DNA from: Clostridiales bacterium
Lineage (GTDB): Bacteria; Bacillota; Clostridia; Clostridiales; Oxobacteraceae
Length of the DNA: 42,753 nt
Assembly (NCBI GenBank): GCA_030016385.1
Contig: JASEJN010000026.1
Coordinates: 1-42,753, forward strand
Reading direction: 5' to 3'
The notes under the pieces were generated by a model that saw nothing but the letters and a program-made list of their open reading frames with translations, ran no database searches and was not told the DNA's origin. This document shows, piece by piece, positions 1-7,489 of this stretch. Each line of letters starts with the position of its first letter. The stretch's first letter is position 1. The position numbers were made by a program, and so were the translations under genes.

Positions 1-108
1 ACGAGTTTCAAAAGCTCTTGGATTCTTAAGGCTGCTGGCCTTAGAACTTACAAAATTTGAATCTGGCGAATGAGTACTCAAAATAACATAAGCTCATATT
101 ACGAATTG
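1..108 (-). repeat. Family A inverted-repeat element, partial (cut by window edge)
   Basis: Read on the minus strand this matches the left half of the full family A copies near 5448-5692 and 10836-11079. It starts CAATTCGTAAT, runs through TTATTTTGAGTACTCATTCG and GTAAGTTCTAAGGC, and ends at GAAACTCGT where the window stops. The rest lies outside the window. Confidence 0.8.
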
Positions 109-109
109 A

Positions 110-265
110 GGAATATCTTATATATTAGATTGCTTCTGTAAAGATAAAAAAATAAAATATTATAATATTCCTGAATGGTTTAAAGAAGGATTAACAGAAT
201 ACAGCAGATTTTTAGTAACAAAGGAAAAAACAAATATAAAATCGCCGAAAAAAATAGATAGATGA
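110..265 (+). pseudogene. 3' fragment of a gene, metallopeptidase-tail-like
   Basis: A 51-codon frame opens immediately after the end of repeat element A, with a stop at 107-109 and no start codon. It ends with TGA at 263-265. It reads as real protein and contains the segment IPEWFKEGLTEYSRF. That pattern resembles the tail helix of gluzincin/peptidase-MA-like proteins, in which a W-F-x-E-G-x-x-E-Y block follows the HExxH motif. No HExxH is present in what remains. The simplest reading is the 3' end of a gene truncated at the repeat. The family call is inference and weak. Confidence 0.35.
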
Positions 266-271
266 TTGCAT

Positions 272-1363
272 TTACCTGCTTTTTCTGTACTCCGCTATGA
301 TGAGGTCGACCATCCTTCCATAACTGTATACTCCGTCGTTTTGCATGTTGCTTTTTAAATAAGCATCGTTTATCCTGTCAGATATTTTTTGCAGGCTGCC
401 CTCATGCTTTTCCCAGTATAAATTGTTTTGCTTCAGGTCCCTTATCAATCCGGAACTATATTTTTTCGTAAGTTCCAAATAGGCTTTTTTATCATGCGTG
501 TAGAGGGCATTCATGGAATTTATAAGCGCCAGCAAAACTCCTGAATATTGAAAGTCCGCATCGGGATTTTGCATGCAGACGAAATATGATATGTAATTAG
601 CTTCATCTTCCCTGGCAAATCCCCTCTGATGAGCCATCTCGTGGCAGGCTGTCGACAGTATCATGGAGTCAGGCTGGTCGATATTCACATTTGCCTCGCC
701 GGTGTAGGGAAAATATACGCCCGTTATTCCGGTATATGACATAAGCTTTGAGAGGAGCACTGGCTTTGGAAAGCCGTAAAGGCTAAAAAGCTTTGGATTT
801 GTTTTTGAAGCATTATCAAATCCTGTATGAGCACGCTTGAATGCGCTTTTGTATCCGCCGTAAATGTACATGCATCCTTTCCCATCCTGATGTACTTTTT
901 CCCTCAAAGTATTTGCCCTGTCGATTAAACTGCCGCACACCTGCCTGAGCTCGTTAACCGATGCCGGCCTTACGTCGAGTCCTGCAATTTTGGAATAAGG
1001 AAGTCTGTAATAATTAAGCCCCCAGAGGATGATGAACAGAAAATATATGACACTTATGGCAGAAAGGATATTAAGCAGAAGATCCCCAAACAGCCGAAAA
1101 CTTTTTCTTTTTATGATACATACTAACTTTAAGGCGATATAAAATATCGCAGCTAAAGAAAAAACAATCAAAACCGTCTCCGCAAAAGAGAATGGAAGGC
1201 GGCCTAAAACAGCATTCATAGCCGCTATTATCGATCTGTATATCCTGCCTGTATATATTTTTTCGACAATATCCTGATGCATTGATGAAATATATACAAG
1301 CCCTATCGAAAAAGGCAAGAGCAAAATAAGTATAAACCTTATTGTATTTTTCTTACTGTTCAC
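272..1363 (-). CDS. DUF3810 family membrane zinc-metallopeptidase-like protein
   Basis: Integral membrane protein with three hydrophobic segments in the first 115 residues, then a large soluble domain. Conserved blocks seen are WGLNYYRLP after the third membrane segment, HEMAHQRGF (HExxH, about residues 241-245) followed by E-D-E-A-N-Y as a likely third zinc ligand, and a C-terminal DGVYSYGRMVDLI block. Together these are the DUF3810 signature, a family presumed to be membrane-bound metalloproteases of unknown substrate. A TTG at 1384 could add seven residues but has no ribosome site. The GTG at 1363 has AAAGGG upstream, and the predicted promoter leaves too short a leader for the TTG, so I chose 1363. 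It is a single-gene unit, divergent from the aspartate kinase gene. Confidence 0.8.
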   Translation of the reverse strand: MNSKKNTIRFILILLLPFSIGLVYISSMHQDIVEKIYTGRIYRSIIAAMNAVLGRLPFSFAETVLIVFSLAAIFYIALKLVCIIKRKSFRLFGDLLLNILSAISVIYFLFIILWGLNYYRLPYSKIAGLDVRPASVNELRQVCGSLIDRANTLREKVHQDGKGCMYIYGGYKSAFKRAHTGFDNASKTNPKLFSLYGFPKPVLLSKLMSYTGITGVYFPYTGEANVNIDQPDSMILSTACHEMAHQRGFAREDEANYISYFVCMQNPDADFQYSGVLLALINSMNALYTHDKKAYLELTKKYSSGLIRDLKQNNLYWEKHEGSLQKISDRINDAYLKSNMQNDGVYSYGRMVDLIIAEYRKSR

Positions 1364-1402
1364 GATAATCAAATTCCCTTTCAATCTTTAGTATGCGATA
1401 TT

Positions 1403-1411
1403 ATTATAACA
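1403..1411 (-). promoter_or_regulatory. Extended -10 promoter for the DUF3810 gene
   Basis: On the minus strand this reads TGTTATAAT, an extended -10 (TGnTATAAT). No good -35 is seen 16-18 bp upstream. Transcription would start near 1396, giving a leader of about 33 nt to the GTG at 1363. Confidence 0.5.
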
Positions 1412-1572
1412 TTAACGCAGGCAAAATATATATCCGCATAAAAATTATATGAAGAATATAAAATATGCCCCAAATATAAAATATATACAGAAACGGCTTA
1501 TCCCCTTGAATTATTCGGGATTAATTGATAATATTAATGGCAATATAGACTATTGACAGGGACGGGATAAAA

Positions 1573-2892
1573 GTGAAGGATATAATTGTAGCAAAATTCG
1601 GAGGTACATCTCTTGCAGATGCCGGCAGGTTTAAAAGAGTCAAATCGATAGTGCAATCTGACGGGAGGCGCAGGTTTATAGTGCCGTCTGCGCCGGGCAA
1701 AAGGAGTAAGGATGATTTTAAGATAACGGATATGCTCTATGAATGCCGTGAGAAAGCAAAACTTGATATGCCTTTTGATGATATATTCGATATTATATCG
1801 AAAAGGTATACGGATATAATAAATGAACTTGGATTGAATCTGGACATAAATAAAAATCTTAAAGATATCAAAAACAATATAAAGCGCGGCGCATCAAGGG
1901 ATTATACGGCCAGCAGGGGAGAATATTTAAATGCATTCATACTGTCTTGCTATCTTGGCATGGATTTTGTAGATGCGTCTGAAGTTATTTTATTTGATGA
2001 ATGCGGAAATTTCGATGCGGATAGGACCAATGATGTTTTATCCGAATGCCTATCAAAAAAAGATTATGCCGTAATACCCGGCTTTTACGGCAGCATGCCT
2101 GATGGAAGAATCAAAACATTTACAAGAGGGGGCTCGGATGTGACCGGAGCCATTGTTGCGAGAGGGATTGATGCATGCCTGTATGAGAACTGGACGGATG
2201 TATCCGGATTTTTGGTGGCGGATCCGAGGATCGTGCCGGGTGCCCGGATAATTGAAAATGTCACATACCGTGAACTTCGGGAGCTTTCTTATATGGGTGC
2301 CACAGTATTGCATGAGGATGCCATATTCCCGGTAAGAAAGGCTAAAATACCTATTAATATTAAAAATACAAACCATCCTGAAGAAAAGGGAACCATTATA
2401 GCAGATGAATGCAGCTTCGGGGATAATGCGCCGGCTATTACCGGAATCGCAGGCAAGAAAGATTTCACCGCAATTACCATAGAAAAAACAATGATGAATG
2501 CTGAAATAGGTTTTGGAAGCAAACTCCTCTCCATAATTGAAAAACATAATGTATCCTTTGAACATCTGCCATCCGGGATAGATACTGTTTCCCTTGTTGT
2601 CGAAAGCTCTCAACTGCGGGGGAAAACGGGTATTATAATCGACGAGATAAAAAAGGAATGCAGGCCCGATTCGATATCTGTAAATCCTGATATGGCCTTG
2701 ATTGCAATCGTAGGGCGCGGCATGGCAAATTCAAAGACGGCGGCAGCAAAGATATTTACAGCTCTTGCCGAAAACATGATCAGTATATTGATGATAGATC
2801 AGGGGTCAAGCGGTATAAATATTATCGTAGGGGTTAAAGACGGCGACTTCGAAAGGGCTATAAGGGCCATATACCATGCATTTCAGAATTGA
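1573..2892 (+). CDS. lysC: Aspartate kinase
   Basis: Phosphorylates L-aspartate, the first step toward lysine/diaminopimelate, threonine and methionine; cytosolic. The N-terminal amino-acid kinase domain begins KFGGTS (residues 8-13) and carries the glycine-rich FTRGGSDVTGA block and a WTDVSG / DPRIVPGAR segment typical of aspartokinases. The roughly 145 C-terminal residues look like two ACT regulatory domains. At 439 residues, with an insertion of about 60 residues after the first motif, it fits the longer monofunctional class rather than the 400-residue Bacillus LysC type. It starts with GTG behind GGGACGGGA. No lysine riboswitch is recognisable in the 188-bp leader. It stands alone, followed by a solo arm of repeat A. 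The symbol is a family label; which amino acid feeds back cannot be told. Confidence 0.93.
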   Translation: MKDIIVAKFGGTSLADAGRFKRVKSIVQSDGRRRFIVPSAPGKRSKDDFKITDMLYECREKAKLDMPFDDIFDIISKRYTDIINELGLNLDINKNLKDIKNNIKRGASRDYTASRGEYLNAFILSCYLGMDFVDASEVILFDECGNFDADRTNDVLSECLSKKDYAVIPGFYGSMPDGRIKTFTRGGSDVTGAIVARGIDACLYENWTDVSGFLVADPRIVPGARIIENVTYRELRELSYMGATVLHEDAIFPVRKAKIPINIKNTNHPEEKGTIIADECSFGDNAPAITGIAGKKDFTAITIEKTMMNAEIGFGSKLLSIIEKHNVSFEHLPSGIDTVSLVVESSQLRGKTGIIIDEIKKECRPDSISVNPDMALIAIVGRGMANSKTAAAKIFTALAENMISILMIDQGSSGINIIVGVKDGDFERAIRAIYHAFQN

Positions 2893-2913
2893 TGTCTTCA
2901 AAGGAGACCCAGG

Positions 2914-2963
2914 GAATCTGGCGAATGAGTGTTCAAAATAACATAAGCTCATATTACGAATTG
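2914..2963 (-). repeat. Family A element, solo arm
   Basis: About 50 bp that match 59-108 almost base for base (TGGCGAATGAGT..TCAAAATAACATAAGCTCATATTACGAATTG). Only one terminal arm is present, as if the rest was lost by excision or deletion. It lies between the lysC stop and the promoter of the ABC operon. Confidence 0.75.
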
Positions 2964-2977
2964 AAGGTATATTTATG

Positions 2978-3007
2978 ATGACAGTATATTATGCGGCATG
3001 ATATAAT
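2978..3007 (+). promoter_or_regulatory. SigA-type promoter of the ABC exporter operon
   Basis: -35 ATGACA (2978-2983), an 18-bp spacer and -10 TATAAT (3002-3007). It sits 33 bp before the ATG of the ATPase gene and directly after the solo repeat arm. Confidence 0.6.
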
Positions 3008-3040
3008 AAAAATGCAGATTATGTATATGAAGGTGATGAT

Positions 3041-3949
3041 ATGGTTGTTGAGACGAAAGGACTCACGGTAAAATATAAGGACTTTGTCGCCGTTGACAAT
3101 ATCTCTTTCGATGTAGCCCCGGGTGAAATTTTTGGCATTGTCGGGCCAAACGGTGCCGGAAAAACTTCTACCATGGAATGCCTGGAAGGTCTGAAAAAAC
3201 CATATAGTGGCAGGATCAATATTTTGGGTATCGATCCTGCAAACCGTAAAGAGCTCTACAATCATATCGGCGTGCAGCTCCAGGAAGCATCTTTTCCGGA
3301 TCTCATTAAAGTAGAGGAACTCTGCCAATTGTTTTCGAGTTTTTATAAAAATCCGGCGGATTATCATATGCTTCTTGAACGCTTTGAGCTTACTGATAAA
3401 AAGAAATCATACGTGAAGAAATTGTCCGGAGGGCAGAAGCAAAAGATATCGATTATTGCGGCTTTGATTGCCAATCCGCAGGTCATTTTTTTAGATGAGC
3501 TCACCACCGGGCTTGACCCTCAGGCGCGTCTTGATATGTGGGAACTTATTAAATCCTTGCGCAGTGAAGGCAGAACAATTCTCATGACCACTCACTATAT
3601 GGAAGAGGCGGAATATCTTTGCGACCGCGTCTGTATTATGATGAAAGGTAAAATCGTAGCGATAGGCACGGTCAAAGAGCTGATTGAGCAGACCGGCATC
3701 AGCCAAAAAATCACGTTTTCGTCTTCGAATGCGAAAAAGCAGGATCTATTGGCGATCGATCATGTGACGGATGTGAATATGCGAGATGGCATAGTCGAGA
3801 TTTATGGTACCGGAAAAAATCTATTGCGTGACGTAACGATCTATCTGATCGAACATAATATTGCTTTTGAAGATTTATCGAGCAAGAATCCCGGACTGGA
3901 AGAGGTATTTTTGAAACTGACGGGATTCGGATTGGAGAAATTCTCATGA
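3041..3949 (+). CDS. ABC transporter ATP-binding protein (drug/antibiotic exporter class)
   Basis: Nucleotide-binding subunit of an ABC-2 type exporter. Walker A GPNGAGKT is at residues 35-42, the Q-loop follows near residue 80, signature LSGGQ is at 128-132, Walker B with catalytic Glu (VIFLDE) at 148-153, and the H-loop His at 185 in MTTHYMEEAE. The D-loop region reads DELTTGLDP where DEPT is usual. The remaining 90 or so residues form the C-terminal extension typical of CcmA/DrrA-like ATPases. Its stop overlaps the start of the permease by ATGA, so the two are translationally coupled and presumably form the transporter. The substrate cannot be read from sequence; lipid-like drugs or peptides are typical for the class. 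Confidence 0.93.
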   Translation: MVVETKGLTVKYKDFVAVDNISFDVAPGEIFGIVGPNGAGKTSTMECLEGLKKPYSGRINILGIDPANRKELYNHIGVQLQEASFPDLIKVEELCQLFSSFYKNPADYHMLLERFELTDKKKSYVKKLSGGQKQKISIIAALIANPQVIFLDELTTGLDPQARLDMWELIKSLRSEGRTILMTTHYMEEAEYLCDRVCIMMKGKIVAIGTVKELIEQTGISQKITFSSSNAKKQDLLAIDHVTDVNMRDGIVEIYGTGKNLLRDVTIYLIEHNIAFEDLSSKNPGLEEVFLKLTGFGLEKFS

Positions 3950-4689
3950 AGGCCTTTTTAGTTATGACGCTTACCGAATTGAAATTGTCCATGCGCACAT
4001 ACGTATATGTATTTTTTGCCTTTGTCTTTCCCCCCATGATGCTTTTATTGTTTGGAGGCATATACGGGAATACTCCCAGCGATTTCTATCACGGCTATGG
4101 AGCCGTCGATGTATTGACGCCTGCTTATATCGGAATGATTTTGGCTGTTTCCGGTATTATGGGGCTTCCCCTTGGCCTTGCCGAGTACCGTCAACGCAAA
4201 GTTCTTAAGAGATACAAGGCGACGCCTATTGGTACGGGAACCATCATGGTTCCTCAACTTCTGGTCAATGGATTCATGAGTATTGTCGGCCTTTTGATAT
4301 TGATTATTATAGGGAAGATCGTGTTCAACCTGCATTTTTTGGGAAATGTATTTTATTTTATCGTTGCATTCTTATTATCCATGGCCAGCGTTTTTTCCGT
4401 TGGATTTTTAATCGCCGCCGTAGCGCCCAATAATCGGGCAGCCATGGGCATTGCCTATCTGGTCTATTTTCCAATGCTGTTTCTTTCGGGGGCGACGATT
4501 CCGCTTCAGATTATGCCAAAAGCCGTGCAGGTAATATCAAAGTTCCTCCCTTTGACCTATTGTGTTGAAATTCTGCAGGGCACATGGATGGGAAACCCCC
4601 TTGGTGATTTTTCAAGGCAAATCATCATTCTGCTGGCAATAGCTGCGGTTTGTACTGGATTATCGGTTAAATTTTTCCGGTGGGAGTAA
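3946..4689 (+). CDS. ABC-2 type transporter permease
   Basis: Membrane subunit partner of the upstream ATPase, with a 4-bp overlap. The 247 residues contain about six hydrophobic helices and the family's NxxAAMGIAYLVYFPMLFLSG-like segment near residues 163-185, followed by a conserved P-x-x-x-x-P patch (IMPKAVQVISKFLPLTY). The length and the short first loop after one helix match ABC2_membrane/DrrB-type permeases. A long perfect hairpin terminator follows. Confidence 0.9.
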   Translation: MKAFLVMTLTELKLSMRTYVYVFFAFVFPPMMLLLFGGIYGNTPSDFYHGYGAVDVLTPAYIGMILAVSGIMGLPLGLAEYRQRKVLKRYKATPIGTGTIMVPQLLVNGFMSIVGLLILIIIGKIVFNLHFLGNVFYFIVAFLLSMASVFSVGFLIAAVAPNNRAAMGIAYLVYFPMLFLSGATIPLQIMPKAVQVISKFLPLTYCVEILQGTWMGNPLGDFSRQIIILLAIAAVCTGLSVKFFRWE

Positions 4690-4753
4690 ATATCCTCTAT
4701 AACGGCTGCTATGGGCGGTAGAGCCAGGATGTGCCTGCTGGAAGGCGAACAAA

Positions 4754-4792
4754 AGTAAAGGCAGGCAGCGATATTTGCTGCCTGCCTTTACT
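4754..4792. terminator. Bidirectional terminator between the ABC permease and hsp20 genes
   Basis: A perfect 16-bp stem (AGTAAAGGCAGGCAGC with its complement) around a 7-nt loop, placed between two convergent genes. The flanks are only moderately T-rich on either strand, but the stem ends AAAG/CTTT, so it can serve both directions. Confidence 0.75.
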
Positions 4793-4837
4793 TAAACAAC
4801 CGCGGCTTCAGTTTGCCAAAGTGAATGCGCTTGTTTT

Positions 4838-5281
4838 TTAATGTATATCGATTCTTCTTTTCGGCATGCCTTTTTTAAGTTTTGGAAGGGTTATTTTCAG
4901 TACTCCGTCTTTAAAGGAAGCATCGATTTTATTTTCATCTATATTGTCTACATAGAAACTTCTGCTGAATTGGCCAAAGTGCCTTTCCTGCCTTACATAG
5001 TTGTCGGTTTTGCTCTCGGTGGAATCGTTGCGCTTTGCAGATACGGTAAGGTAATTGTCCTCGTAATTCAATTCTATGTCTTCCTTTTTAACACCAGGTA
5101 CATCTGCTTCAATTATATAGTCGTTATCAGTTTCTTTCATATCGACATTGAACGAATTGCCAAAGAAATCCATCGGTGACATATAGTTGTCATTGAAAAA
5201 GTTGTCTATAAATCGATTAAAACGATCGCCTTTCTTGAAAACACCTCTGTTGCCTCTCCAAAAAGGAACCATTTCAAACAT
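4838..5281 (-). CDS. Hsp20/alpha-crystallin small heat shock protein
   Basis: ATP-independent holdase that keeps unfolding proteins soluble. 147 residues: a short N-terminal arm, then the alpha-crystallin domain from about residue 47 (DYIIEADVPGVKKEDIEL) to the family's G-V-L-K-I-T-L-P block near residue 132, and a short basic tail ending in R-R-I-D-I, which can act as the I-x-I oligomerisation motif. The ATG follows GGAGG by 9 nt. It is monocistronic, convergent with the ABC operon, with a probable CtsR operator in its promoter, consistent with heat-shock control. Confidence 0.92.
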   Translation of the reverse strand: MFEMVPFWRGNRGVFKKGDRFNRFIDNFFNDNYMSPMDFFGNSFNVDMKETDNDYIIEADVPGVKKEDIELNYEDNYLTVSAKRNDSTESKTDNYVRQERHFGQFSRSFYVDNIDENKIDASFKDGVLKITLPKLKKGMPKRRIDIH

Positions 5282-5400
5282 TTAAATCAACCTCCATACA
5301 ATTTATATTTCCAACCGGTGATACAAAATTTTATATTGCCGGTCGAAGCATTTATATATTTTATTATTTATTAAATGATGTAATTTATTCTTACAGTATT

Positions 5401-5436
5401 ATAATAATATAAAGGTCAAAGAAAGTCAAGGTCAAA
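5401..5436 (-). promoter_or_regulatory. hsp20 promoter overlapped by a CtsR-like operator
   Basis: On the plus strand 5414-5436 reads GGTCAAA-GAA-AGTCAAG-GTCAAA: heptads related to the CtsR consensus GGTCAAA, repeated at the usual 3-nt spacing, with a further overlapping GGTCAAA at 5430-5436. On the minus strand the same bases give -35 TTGACT (5429-5424), 17 bp, then -10 TATTAT (5406-5401). A repressor on the heptads would cover the -35. No CIRCE sequence is present. Confidence 0.65.
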
Positions 5437-5447
5437 TTAAAAAATTT

Positions 5448-5692
5448 CAATTCGTAATTTGAAATTATGATAAATAAGATTATGTTATTTTGAGCACTCA
5501 TTCGCCGGATTCAAGTTTTGTAAGTTCTAAGGCCGGCAGCCTTGATAATCCAAGAGCTTTTGAAACTCGTTTCACTCAGACAATCAAAAGCTCTAAGGAT
5601 TCTTTTGCGGCAGCAAAGCCAAGAACTTATCAAAACTTTCATAATGCTCATTCGTTGCTCAAAATAACACAATCTTATATTACGAATCGAAG
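5448..5692 (+). repeat. Family A inverted-repeat element, full copy
   Basis: About 245 bp whose two halves are complementary. The outer arms are TTCGTAAT (5451-5458) with ATTACGAA (5679-5686), the middle arms GTAAGTTCTAAGGC with GCC.AAGAACTTA, and the inner stem is a perfect AGAGCTTTTGA / TCAAAAGCTCT (5553-5563 with 5584-5594). It has no credible coding frame and no transposase. The left end abuts the hsp20 operator. It is MITE-like or a structured element. Confidence 0.85.
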
Positions 5693-5761
5693 CAGAAAAA
5701 AATTTAAAAATATCCGGCATGAATCGAAAAGCTTGAATCCAGAGGAAGAGTGCGTTTTTTT

Positions 5762-5825
5762 ATTTGAATAATTCTATTTCAATCGCCAAGATCGGAGTTT
5801 TAAGAGTCTGTAAACTTGTTTAAGC
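5762..5825 (+). repeat. Family B element, left half only
   Basis: Begins ATTTGAATAATTCTATT, then CAATCGCCAAG, TTTTAAGAGTCTGTAAACTTGTT. This aligns with the left half of the complete family B copy at 7289-7462. The right half is missing. It forms the upstream region of the patatin-like gene, whose -10-like TATAAT lies at 5842-5847 without a clear -35. Confidence 0.65.
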
Positions 5826-5884
5826 ATGATGAAAATGCGTGTATAATATAAATATGGAGTGAGTAATTGTTTGGGGGTGTTATT

Positions 5885-7246
5885 TTGAAAGGCTATGGTG
5901 TCGTGCTCGGCGGAGGAGGCGCACGGGGAGGCTATGAGATAGGCGTATGGAAAGCGTTAAGAGAACTCCAGATACCGATTGCGGCGGTAACCGGCACTTC
6001 CGTAGGGGCATTGAACGGCGCAATGATGGTGCAGGGTGATTATGATATTGCCGAAAAAATATGGATGAGCGTTACGGCAGACAGCATAATCAATATGGAA
6101 AATGAAATAGCCAGCGCAGTGCAGGATAAAAAGAAGTCTATGTCTTTTATAAATACCATAAAATTCATGATAACGTCAAAAGGGCTTGATATTACGCCCC
6201 TAAAAGAACTTCTTTTGAAAGTGATAGACGAGGGAAAAATAAGAAGATCGGAAACAGACCTGGGGATCGTAACATTTTCGCTTACGGATTTCAAGCCGGT
6301 GCAGCTTTTTAAAAGGAACATACCCGAGGGCAAACTGGTGGATTATTTGCTTGCAAGCGCATGTTTTCCGGCATTCAAGATACAGGAAATAGACAACAAA
6401 AAGTTTATTGACGGCGGAGTTTACGACAATATGCCGGTTTCACTTATAATTCGGAAAAATATAAAAAACATAATCGCGGTGGATATATCGACTATAGAAT
6501 TAATAAGGAAAATAGATTCCAAGGGGTTAAATATAATAAATATAAAAAATTCCCAGGATTTAGGCGGAATATTAAGCTTTGACAGCGAAAGATCAAAGAG
6601 AAATATGGAAATCGGCTATTATGATGCCTTGAAAGCATTTCATAAATATGACGGTAAAAAATATTTTATAATACCATCGAAAGATTACGGCTTATACAGG
6701 CGGGTATATATAAACAGCATAAATTTGGAAGATTTAAAGAAAATGTACAGCTTTTTAGGGCTTAGTTTGTATAGAAAGCATTCTTCTGCGAACAAGCTTA
6801 TAGTATATAAAATAATAAAGACCATAGAGGAGTATACCTGCGGAAAGTTAAACGGGACCACGATTGTTCCGGCGATGGCCGAAATAACTGCAGAGCAGAT
6901 GGGCATCCCGAGGCTTAAGGCATATACGTTGAATGAGCTAATAGAGAAAATACTCGAGGGCTACAACAGCATCAAAAGCAGCGGTGATTTTGCGGCATAT
7001 GTGAAAAACGTGAAGGAAATCGTTTTAAATAGAAATCAAAGGTACTATGAAAGCCAGCTTAAAAATATAATACTCGAGGGCAAGTTCTTGATTTTTTATA
7101 ATCCGGATATAGATGAGAGGGATGTCAAGATAAAAAGGTTCAGAAGGCTTATAGCTTTAACATTCCCTAAGGTGTGCGTTGCGAACTTGTTTATATCGCT
7201 GATGCTTTCAAAGCGCTGCACGGGGGACGGCACTGCGCAAAATTGA
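5885..7246 (+). CDS. Patatin-like phospholipase/acylhydrolase
   Basis: Serine acyl hydrolase of the patatin (RssA/YjjU-like) family. The oxyanion-hole loop GGGGARGGYE is at the N-terminus, the nucleophile elbow G-T-S-V-G has Ser near residue 39, and the catalytic Asp is in DGGVYDNMP near residue 176, giving the Ser-Asp dyad. A C-terminal region of about 200 residues beyond the patatin domain has no motif I recognise and is rich in Lys/Ile. A TTG at 5867 would add six residues. I prefer the TTG at 5885 because GGGGGTG precedes it and because family members begin only a few residues before the glycine loop. No signal peptide is visible, so it acts in the cytosol or at the inner membrane face. 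The last 20 or so residues run into GC-rich repeat-like DNA, so the natural C-terminus may be altered. Confidence 0.85.
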   Translation: MKGYGVVLGGGGARGGYEIGVWKALRELQIPIAAVTGTSVGALNGAMMVQGDYDIAEKIWMSVTADSIINMENEIASAVQDKKKSMSFINTIKFMITSKGLDITPLKELLLKVIDEGKIRRSETDLGIVTFSLTDFKPVQLFKRNIPEGKLVDYLLASACFPAFKIQEIDNKKFIDGGVYDNMPVSLIIRKNIKNIIAVDISTIELIRKIDSKGLNIINIKNSQDLGGILSFDSERSKRNMEIGYYDALKAFHKYDGKKYFIIPSKDYGLYRRVYINSINLEDLKKMYSFLGLSLYRKHSSANKLIVYKIIKTIEEYTCGKLNGTTIVPAMAEITAEQMGIPRLKAYTLNELIEKILEGYNSIKSSGDFAAYVKNVKEIVLNRNQRYYESQLKNIILEGKFLIFYNPDIDERDVKIKRFRRLIALTFPKVCVANLFISLMLSKRCTGDGTAQN

Positions 7247-7257
7247 ATACAGCGCCG

Positions 7258-7486
7258 CACCGCCCTGTGCCGGATACATATATTTTATATTTGAAGAATA
7301 TTATTCCAATCGCTAAGCTCACAGCCTTAAGAGTCTGTAAACTCGTTCAGGGCAGAATCAAAACTCACTTAAGTTCAAACATTGATTCTGCTAATCCTGA
7401 AGCTTCGTCAACAGACTCTAAAGACTTTCCGCTAATTGCGCTTTCCATAATATTCTTCAAATGATCTTTATACACCGCCCTGTGCC
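7258..7486 (+). repeat. 14-bp direct repeats bracketing element B
   Basis: CACCGCCCTGTGCC occurs at 7258-7271 and again at 7473-7486, on either side of the family B element (7289-7462) with 17 and 10 bp between. It could be a remnant of an insertion or recombination event. It is too far from the element ends to be a simple target duplication. Confidence 0.55.
7289..7462 (+). repeat. Family B inverted-repeat element, full copy
   Basis: 174 bp bounded by perfect 16-bp terminal inverted repeats ATTTGAAGAATATTAT (7289-7304) and its complement (7447-7462). Nested inside are AGAGTCTGT / ACAGACTCT (7330-7338 with 7411-7419) and GCAGAATCAA / TTGATTCTGC (7352-7361 with 7382-7391). It is non-coding and lies between the convergent patatin-like and SDR genes. 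Confidence 0.85.
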
Positions 7487-7489
7487 TGC

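Noticed and set aside
1385..1572. Lysine riboswitch ahead of aspartate kinase
   Set aside because: The 188-bp leader is AT-rich, lacks the conserved lysine-aptamer blocks and shows no terminator hairpin.
5490..5771. Open frames on both strands inside element A (5490-5771 plus, 5511-5720 minus)
   Set aside because: They lie within the inverted repeat, have no ribosome site, and their products are not maintained in the second full copy; they are a by-product of the repeat.
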